Shown here: positions 58,967-64,000 of the stretch, in pieces
How the letters are laid out: every line of letters begins with the position of its first letter
Numbering within the stretch: position 1 is the stretch's first letter
Source: Sanguibacter antarcticus
GTDB taxonomy: Bacteria; Actinomycetota; Actinomycetes; Actinomycetales; Cellulomonadaceae
Length of the DNA: 64,000 nt
Direction: 5' to 3'
Assembly (NCBI RefSeq): GCF_002564005.1
Contig: NZ_PDJG01000001.1
Coordinates: 1,116,001-1,180,000, forward strand
Notes under the pieces: model-generated
Told to the model about the DNA's origin: nothing
The model's database searches: none
The model's input: only the letters and a program-made list of their open reading frames with translations
Position numbers and translations under genes: made by a program

Positions 58967-61486
58967 TCATCGACGCCCCGTGTCCGCAGGTGCTTCTCTG
59001 GAGGGAGAGGCGTTGCCCACCCGGACCGTAGTGTCCAGGCGGAGGTCGCCGACGGAGCGCCCGGCACGGAGGCGGTACTCGCCGCCGGGCAGGACCCATC
59101 CGTCGGAGGTCGTGTCCCACGTCTCGAGCTGGCGACGTCGGACGGTCACGGGGACGTGCGCCGTGGCTCCGGGGGCGACGTCGGCGAGCGTGAAGCCGCC
59201 CAGCCAGCGCACGGGGCGCTCGTCCGGGCTGCCGTCGGGTGCCTCGACGTAGACCTGGACGGTCTCGCGTCCCGGACGGGTGCCGGTGTTGGTGACGGCC
59301 ACGGTGACGAGGAGGTCGCCGTCGGAGCTCTGCCGGGGCGTGTCGATGGCGTCGTAGGACCAGGTGGTCCACCCGAGCCCGTGGCCGAAGGGCGCTGCTG
59401 GTGTCCGTCCGGCCCGCTCCCAGCCGCGGTAGCCGACGTGGACGCCGTCGTCGTAGGCGACGACCCCGTCGACCGGGACGGCGTGCGGGACGGGGACGTC
59501 TGCGGCGTCGGCGGGGAGGGTCCACGGCAGGCGGCCGCTGGCCTCGACCACGCCGGCGACGACGTCGGCGATGGAGTGCCCGGCTTCTTGCCCGGGGAAC
59601 CAGACCCACAGGACGGTCCGCGCGCGGTCGAGCCACGGCAGGAGCACGGGGGCTCCGGCGTTGACGACGACGACCGCGTCCGGGTCGGCGTCGAGCACGC
59701 GCTCGACGAGCTCGTCCTGCCGGCCGGGCAGCGACAGGTCGGCGCGGTCCCAGCCTTCGGACTCGACCTCCTCGTTGGTGCCGACGACGATCACGGTGAG
59801 CTCGGCGGCGCGGGCGGCGTCGACGGCCTCGCGGATCTCGTCCTGCGCGCTCGGTCCGGGTGGCCGGTGGCGCACCTCGGCACGGACCACGTTGCCGTAG
59901 CCGTCGGCCCGCGTCACGCGGTGGGTGGAGACGATCGAGACGCGTCGGGGCTCGTCGACGTGGACGAGCGCCGTGACGCCCGACGGGTTGTTGATGGAGG
60001 AGTCGAGGATGACCTCGACCCCGGCAGCGGCGCTGTCTTCGGAGACGACGCGGCCGTCGATCTCGGTGCGGTGCCCACCGACGGTGCCGACCTCGAGGTG
60101 ATGGTCCCCGGGCTCGTCGAGGACGATCTCGAGGGTCAGGGTCACGTGCTCGACGTCGTCGGGCAGGTCGGTGACCCATCCGTCCCAGGTGTCGAGGTCG
60201 ACGGTGCGCAGGACCGCGCCGTCCACGTCGAGGTGGGTGGCGGTGAGCAGCGTCGTCCCGGTGGTCCGTGCCGCGAGGTCGAGCCGGGCCGCGAGGCGGC
60301 GAGGGTCGCCGCCTCGGGCGACGGTGAGCCGCGCGTCGGGGAACCGTGCTGCGAGCCCTTCGGCGGGGGTGACGACGTGCTCGGGGTGGACGGTCGAGCT
60401 TCCGCCGCCGAGCACGTGCGGACGGACGGCGTTGGGTCCGACGAGGGCGATGGAGGCGGGTGCGGGCCTGTCCCAGACCGGTGCGACCTCGTCTCGTCGC
60501 AGGACGACGGTGGCGCGGGCCGCTGTCGAGCGGACGAGGGCCGCGAGGTCGCCCGTGTGCGTGACGGGCAGCGCTGGCTCGTCGAGGGCACCGACGCGGC
60601 GTGCGAGGAGGAGGATGCGAGCGACCTTGTCGTCGATGGTCGACTCCGGGACGGCGCCCTCGCGGACAGCCTGCAGAAGCTGTTCCTCCCAGGGGCCGCC
60701 CGGGCCCGGCATGACGACGTCGAGCCCGCCGACGGCGCCGCCGACCGTGTCGTGGGCCGCGACCCAGTCAGAGACGACCACACCGTCGAAGCCCAGCTCG
60801 TCCTTGAGGACGTCGACGAGCAGGTGGTGGTGACCGGTCATCGGTGACGACTCGACGCCGTCGTCCACCTGGTTGTAGGCGGCCATGGCGGTCCAGGCCC
60901 CCGCGGCGACTGCGTGCTCGAACGGGGCGAGGTAGACCTCGCGCAGGGTGCGCGCGTCGAGCCGGGCGACGTACGTGGTGCGGTCGGTCTCGGAGTCGTT
61001 CGCGACGAAGTGCTTGACGCACGCGGCCACGCCCTGGTCCTGGATCCCGCGGATCACGGCCGTGCCGATCTCTGCCGTGAGGAGCGGGTCCTCGGAGTAG
61101 CACTCGAAGTGCCGGCCACCGACGGGCGTGCGCTGGATGTTCACCTGCGGGGCGAGGACCACGTCGACCCCGTGGTCGCGTGCCTCGCGGCCGAAGGCCT
61201 GCCCGGTCTCGAACGCCAGGTCGCGGTCCCAGGTCGCGCTGATCGCGCTCGGTGCGGGGAAGAGCACCGAGGTCTCCCCCGCGACCTCTCCGAGACCGCG
61301 CACCCCCACAGGTCCGTCGGACATCGTCAGGGAGCGCAGACCGATCGTCTCGAGCGCGTACAGCCGCCAGGCGGTGGCTCCGGTGAGGAGCCGGACCTTC
61401 TCGTCGAGGCTCAGGCTGTCCACGAGGACGGCCACGCCGGGCGCCCCGAGAAGGGTCTCTTCTGGGGGTCGAGACTGCAGTGTCAC
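58967..61486 (-). CDS. GH3 beta-glucosidase with PA14 domain
   Basis: 839 residues from GTG. Domain order: GH3 N-terminal barrel (1-330; KHF at 158-160 and nucleophile Asp240 in VVVSDW), GH3 C-terminal domain with an inserted PA14-like beta-domain (about 410-550; GDHHLEVGTVGGHRTEIDGRVV in pieces) and a fibronectin-like C-terminal domain (WLGGFTLADVAPGATAHVPV). It removes terminal beta-D-glucosyl or xylosyl residues. There is no signal peptide, so it acts in the cytoplasm after uptake. GAGGAGC lies upstream of the start. First gene of the importer operon, controlled by the divergent TetR gene. Confidence 0.92.
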   Translation of the reverse strand: MTLQSRPPEETLLGAPGVAVLVDSLSLDEKVRLLTGATAWRLYALETIGLRSLTMSDGPVGVRGLGEVAGETSVLFPAPSAISATWDRDLAFETGQAFGREARDHGVDVVLAPQVNIQRTPVGGRHFECYSEDPLLTAEIGTAVIRGIQDQGVAACVKHFVANDSETDRTTYVARLDARTLREVYLAPFEHAVAAGAWTAMAAYNQVDDGVESSPMTGHHHLLVDVLKDELGFDGVVVSDWVAAHDTVGGAVGGLDVVMPGPGGPWEEQLLQAVREGAVPESTIDDKVARILLLARRVGALDEPALPVTHTGDLAALVRSTAARATVVLRRDEVAPVWDRPAPASIALVGPNAVRPHVLGGGSSTVHPEHVVTPAEGLAARFPDARLTVARGGDPRRLAARLDLAARTTGTTLLTATHLDVDGAVLRTVDLDTWDGWVTDLPDDVEHVTLTLEIVLDEPGDHHLEVGTVGGHRTEIDGRVVSEDSAAAGVEVILDSSINNPSGVTALVHVDEPRRVSIVSTHRVTRADGYGNVVRAEVRHRPPGPSAQDEIREAVDAARAAELTVIVVGTNEEVESEGWDRADLSLPGRQDELVERVLDADPDAVVVVNAGAPVLLPWLDRARTVLWVWFPGQEAGHSIADVVAGVVEASGRLPWTLPADAADVPVPHAVPVDGVVAYDDGVHVGYRGWERAGRTPAAPFGHGLGWTTWSYDAIDTPRQSSDGDLLVTVAVTNTGTRPGRETVQVYVEAPDGSPDERPVRWLGGFTLADVAPGATAHVPVTVRRRQLETWDTTSDGWVLPGGEYRLRAGRSVGDLRLDTTVRVGNASPSREAPADTGRR

Positions 61487-61523
61487 GAAGGCTCCTCGTC
61501 ATCGAGCGGGCTGGTGTGCGGTA

Positions 61524-61545
61524 ACTTACAGTGCTGACAGTAAGT
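61524..61545. promoter_or_regulatory. TetR-type operator
   Basis: ACTTAC and GTAAGT arms (six-base perfect) with two further matched pairs inside over 22 bases. It sits 38 bases from the GH3 start and 87 from the tetR start, overlapping both promoters. A TAGGAT -10 at 61571-61576 probably serves the regulator. Confidence 0.75.
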
Positions 61546-61631
61546 AAAACAACCCCCGTGCTCGCCGCGTAGGATTCCGATGAGCTGGCCGTCCACGACG
61601 ACGGTGGCCCACGAGCAGAAGGCGGCACCCC

Positions 61632-62300
61632 ATGGTTTCGGCGAGGCGACAACCGCGCATGCGGCAGGAGACCCTCCGACGACGCGAAGACATCCTCAAG
61701 GCCGCCCTGACGACCTTCGGCAGCAAGGGCTACAACAACGGGCCGCTCACCGAGATCGCCGAGCAGGTCGACATGACCCACGCCGGCGTCCTCCACCACT
61801 TCGGGTCCAAGGACCAGCTGCTCCTCGAGGTGCTGCGCTACCGCGACGAGAACGACGTCGCCGAGCTCGCCGACCGGCACATCCCCGACGGCATCGACCT
61901 CTTCCGCCACCTCGTGCGCACCGCGTTCCTCAACGCGCGCCGCGCCGGGATCGTCCAGGCCTACGCCGTCCTGTCCGCCGAGTCCGTCACCGACGACCAC
62001 CCCGCGCGCGCGTTCTTCGAGAACCGCTACACGACGCTGCGTGCCGAGGTCGTCCAGGCTTTCACGACACTGTGCGCAGAGAACGACGCACCGCTCCCCG
62101 ACACCGTCCACCACGCGTCCGCCGCGATCCTCGCGATCATGGACGGCCTGCAGGTCCAGTGGCTCCTCGATCCCACCGACGTCTCGCTCGGCGACGCCAG
62201 CGCGTTCGCCATCGACGCGATCGTCACCGCGGTCCTCGACCCGCGTCCCTCGCCTCTCGGGGACCCGTCGACGTGGCCGGTGCCCGGCCCGCGCCCATAG
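61632..62300 (+). CDS. TetR/AcrR-family regulator of the GH3 importer operon
   Basis: 222 residues. HTH at about 15-60: RREDILKAALTTFGSKGYNNGPLTEIAEQVDMTHAGVLHHFGSKDQLLLEVL (read in pieces), characteristic of TetR. The C-terminal ligand-binding core is alpha-helical (RTAFLNARRAGIVQAYAVLS; FTTLCAENDAPLP). It probably represses the beta-glucoside operon and is relieved by a sugar. The operator lies between the two genes. Start may be at 61632 or 61656 (ATG); either fits. Confidence 0.85.
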   Translation: MVSARRQPRMRQETLRRREDILKAALTTFGSKGYNNGPLTEIAEQVDMTHAGVLHHFGSKDQLLLEVLRYRDENDVAELADRHIPDGIDLFRHLVRTAFLNARRAGIVQAYAVLSAESVTDDHPARAFFENRYTTLRAEVVQAFTTLCAENDAPLPDTVHHASAAILAIMDGLQVQWLLDPTDVSLGDASAFAIDAIVTAVLDPRPSPLGDPSTWPVPGPRP

Positions 62301-62334
62301 CCTGACGTCGTTCGCTCAGGCAGTCGGCACCGCG

Positions 62335-62340
62335 TAGATT
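62335..62340 (+). promoter_or_regulatory. -10 element TAGATT, leaderless start of the thioredoxin gene
   Basis: TAGATT is followed by six bases and the GTG at 62347. No ribosome-binding site. Confidence 0.5.
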
Positions 62341-62346
62341 CGCCGT

Positions 62347-62712
62347 GTGCCGACCACAGCGATGACTCCTGAGACCCTCGGCCCGGCGATCGCGCGCGGC
62401 GGACTGGTCCTCATCGACTTCTGGGCTCGCTGGTGCCGCCCGTGCCACCTGTTCTCGCCGATCTTCGCGGCCTCGTCCGACGCGCACCCGGAGCACGTCT
62501 TCGCCACGGTCGACACCGACCAGCAGCAGGGCCTCGCCCGGCGGTTCGGCGTCCTGTCCCTGCCGACCCTCGTCGTGCTGCACGACGGGAAGATCGTCTA
62601 CTCGCGTGCGGGCGTCCCCCGCCTCCACGAGCTCGAGGCGATCATCGCCGACCTGTCCGTGGCTGTCAGCCCACCGACGCCTGCGCCGCTTCCGCCTGCG
62701 CCAGGTCGGTGA
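62347..62712 (+). CDS. thioredoxin-like protein
   Basis: 121 residues from GTG. Thioredoxin fold with the active-site motif FWARWCRPCHLFSP: Cys30 and Cys33, with Arg in place of the usual Gly in WCGPC (WCRPC). The cis-Pro loop is at LSLPTLVVLHDGK (about 72). It should catalyse thiol-disulfide exchange. The gene overlaps the 3' end of the convergent DUF4125 gene by 47 bases. Confidence 0.88.
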   Translation: MPTTAMTPETLGPAIARGGLVLIDFWARWCRPCHLFSPIFAASSDAHPEHVFATVDTDQQQGLARRFGVLSLPTLVVLHDGKIVYSRAGVPRLHELEAIIADLSVAVSPPTPAPLPPAPGR

Positions 62713-63313
62713 ACCCGCCCAGCACCACCGTCCACGTGATCGCCTGCTCAGAGAGGTTCTCCCCCGCCGCCACCGTCTCCTCGACGAGCTCGTCGTAGAG
62801 GCCGAGCGTGCGGTCGGAGTACGTGCCCAGCTCGCCGCGCAGATACGTCTCGAAGGACGTCTCCGTCAGAGTGTCCTGGGCGGTCCTCAGCACACGCATC
62901 GCCACACCGAGCCGCGGGTACCGGTCACGGAAGGCGACAGCCCACCCGATCTGGACCTCGACGATCGCCTCCTGGCGGGCCACGCGGGCATCGTCGAGCA
63001 CGGGAAGGTGCGGTGCGATCTCCTGGGCGTACCGGTCCGGCTCGGTGGAGGCCATCATCCGGGCGTACTTCTCGGTGAGCAGGTTGGCTCCGCACGCGTC
63101 GGCGGCGTCGAGGTCGCCGGCGTAGCTCTCGAGGAGGGGCAGCGGCCACGTGAGGAACTGGCTCAGGCGCATCTGGTGGAACGTCGGCCAGTCCCCCTGG
63201 CAGTCCGCTCGGCCGCCCTCGTTGTTCACACGCTGGAACTGGTCCCACTCGTGATCGACGATCGCCTGCGCCGCAGCCAACCGTTTCTCCCGCAGGGTCG
63301 TGGTGGTACTCAT
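62666..63313 (-). CDS. DUF4125 family protein
   Basis: 215 residues from the ATG at 63313, with AGGGAG upstream. All-alpha protein with HEWDQFQRVNNEGGRADCQGDW, SQFLTWPLPLLESY and EIAPHLPVLDDARVARQEAIVEVQIGWA (read in pieces), a family pattern without known function. The adjacent DUF4037 gene continues beyond the window; the two families are often neighbours. Its 3' end overlaps the thioredoxin gene. Confidence 0.8.
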   Translation of the reverse strand: MSTTTTLREKRLAAAQAIVDHEWDQFQRVNNEGGRADCQGDWPTFHQMRLSQFLTWPLPLLESYAGDLDAADACGANLLTEKYARMMASTEPDRYAQEIAPHLPVLDDARVARQEAIVEVQIGWAVAFRDRYPRLGVAMRVLRTAQDTLTETSFETYLRGELGTYSDRTLGLYDELVEETVAAGENLSEQAITWTVVLGGFTDLAQAEAAQASVG

Positions 63314-63347
63314 GTGCTCCCTCTCTCTCGTCTCGCGATCAGTACGC

Positions 63348-64000
63348 TCACAGGCTCTTGAGCCACGCGTCGTCGATGTGCGCATCGACGAACGGCCGCT
63401 GCCGCTCGAGAAAGCTCTCGTCGCTCACGGTGAGGCCGCGCGCCTGGAGCTCGATCACGACCTGCCTGCAGATCTGCTCGACGAACACGTACACGCGTTC
63501 CTGCGCCGCGAGCGCACCCGTGCCGCCTGGTCCTGCGCCGAAGCAGGCCGTCGACGAGAGCCGTGCCAGCTCCGAGAGGTCGGTGCACACCTCTGGTAAC
63601 CGTGAGCCCATGCGCGCACCGAGCGCGCGCAGCGCGGCGAACTGCCACTTGTAGTACGGGAGGTATCCAGCAGAGGCCGGACCGTTGAGCAGGAAGACGA
63701 GCGACGCCGTGGCTCGGGTGAACTCCGCGAGCGCCAGCCACGCGGCCTCCCCGTCTGCGCGCGCGAGCATCCGGGGCACGTTGTACTGCCCTGCCTGGGC
63801 GACCATCCCGAGCCTGCGCGAGACGAGCGCGAGCTGGACGTCCCGCGGCATCCTGAGGAAGCCACCGCGCGCGGCGCCGAAGGCCCCGAACGGGTCCGCG
63901 AAGACGGCGCCGTTCGTCGCGGCGGCCAGCGTCGCTTCGTCGAGGAGGAGCCACTCGTGCACCCGGTCGGCGGCTGGGGCGGCACGGTACCCGGTGAGCC
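63348..64000 (-). CDS. DUF4037-like protein, C-terminal part (truncated by window edge)
   Basis: The gene enters from the right edge; only about 217 residues are seen. An internal GTG at 63962 could be taken for a start, but the frame stays open upstream (GYRAAPAADRVHEWLLLDEA), so the true start is outside. Sections such as RRLGMVAQAGQYNVPRML, EFTRATASLVFLLNGPASAG and YYKWQFAALR match DUF4037 proteins, which carry an N-terminal nucleotidyltransferase-like domain beyond the window. The gene is upstream of the DUF4125 gene (34 bases) and is likely co-transcribed. Function unknown. Confidence 0.75.
   Translation of the reverse strand, partial: LTGYRAAPAADRVHEWLLLDEATLAAATNGAVFADPFGAFGAARGGFLRMPRDVQLALVSRRLGMVAQAGQYNVPRMLARADGEAAWLALAEFTRATASLVFLLNGPASAGYLPYYKWQFAALRALGARMGSRLPEVCTDLSELARLSSTACFGAGPGGTGALAAQERVYVFVEQICRQVVIELQARGLTVSDESFLERQRPFVDAHIDDAWLKSL

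Noticed and set aside
61580..62305. Alternative long frame over the tetR gene
   Set aside because: It is Arg/Pro/His-rich shadow sequence of the real TetR gene in a different frame.

Overview
This 64-kb window is chromosomal DNA from a high-GC Gram-positive bacterium. I infer an actinobacterium of the order Micrococcales, in or near Cellulomonadaceae/Sanguibacteraceae. The evidence is strong G/C bias at third codon positions, many GTG starts and ATGA/GTGA stop-start overlaps, an arsenate reductase of the mycothiol type, a GAF-ANTAR regulator, a c-di-AMP riboswitch in front of an NlpC/P60 cell-wall hydrolase, and many start codons with no Shine-Dalgarno sequence but a TANNNT hexamer 5-7 nt upstream, as expected of leaderless mRNAs. 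I see no rRNA, tRNA, CRISPR array, insertion sequence or prophage. A lone degenerate integrase-like domain is the only trace of mobility.

Layout. 1-2300: end of a MoxR/DUF58 membrane-associated operon. 2378-5234: Dps, a YigZ-family protein, small unknown proteins and the degenerate recombinase. 5395-7732: three overlapping genes for a luciferase-like monooxygenase, its MarR regulator and an FMN reductase, with inverted repeats upstream. 7904-9538: a Ter-type ATP-grasp ligase convergent with TerB. 9685-15771: MFS transporter, very large LuxR-type ATPase regulator, GAF-ANTAR regulator and CorA. 15835-30594: a Wzx/Wzy-type exopolysaccharide locus. It has UDP-glucose dehydrogenase, two pyruvyltransferase domains, flippase, polymerase, glycosyltransferases (two of them bifunctional fusions), the initiating phosphoglycosyltransferase, and, on the other strand, a BY-kinase and its cognate low-molecular-weight phosphatase.

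30648-39365: an NAD-binding/DUF2867 protein, an Na+/H+ antiporter and an AI-2E-family permease, then a compact type III polyketide cluster (PKS, methyltransferase, FAD monooxygenase) facing a UbiA prenyltransferase. 39406-46145: phosphatase, gluconokinase, PilZ protein, VOC protein, riboswitch-controlled NlpC/P60 protein, ABC exporter and ArsC. 46146-51651: HrpB helicase, then a zinc pair (AztC-like binding protein and AztD-like metallochaperone) and a divergent DUF1294 protein, with a near-perfect Zur-like palindrome between them. 51688-53248: kinase, hydrolase and small membrane protein. 53298-62300: a GH3 beta-glucosidase, an Opp/Dpp-type ABC importer and a divergent TetR regulator with a clear operator, which looks like a beta-glucoside utilisation operon. 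62347-64000: thioredoxin, DUF4125 protein and a DUF4037 protein cut by the window edge.

Functional themes are envelope polysaccharide synthesis with tyrosine-phosphorylation control, uptake and hydrolysis of plant-type oligosaccharides, metal and arsenic handling, and a small phenolic-lipid or quinone pathway. Family assignments rest on motifs read directly from the translations; no database search was run.
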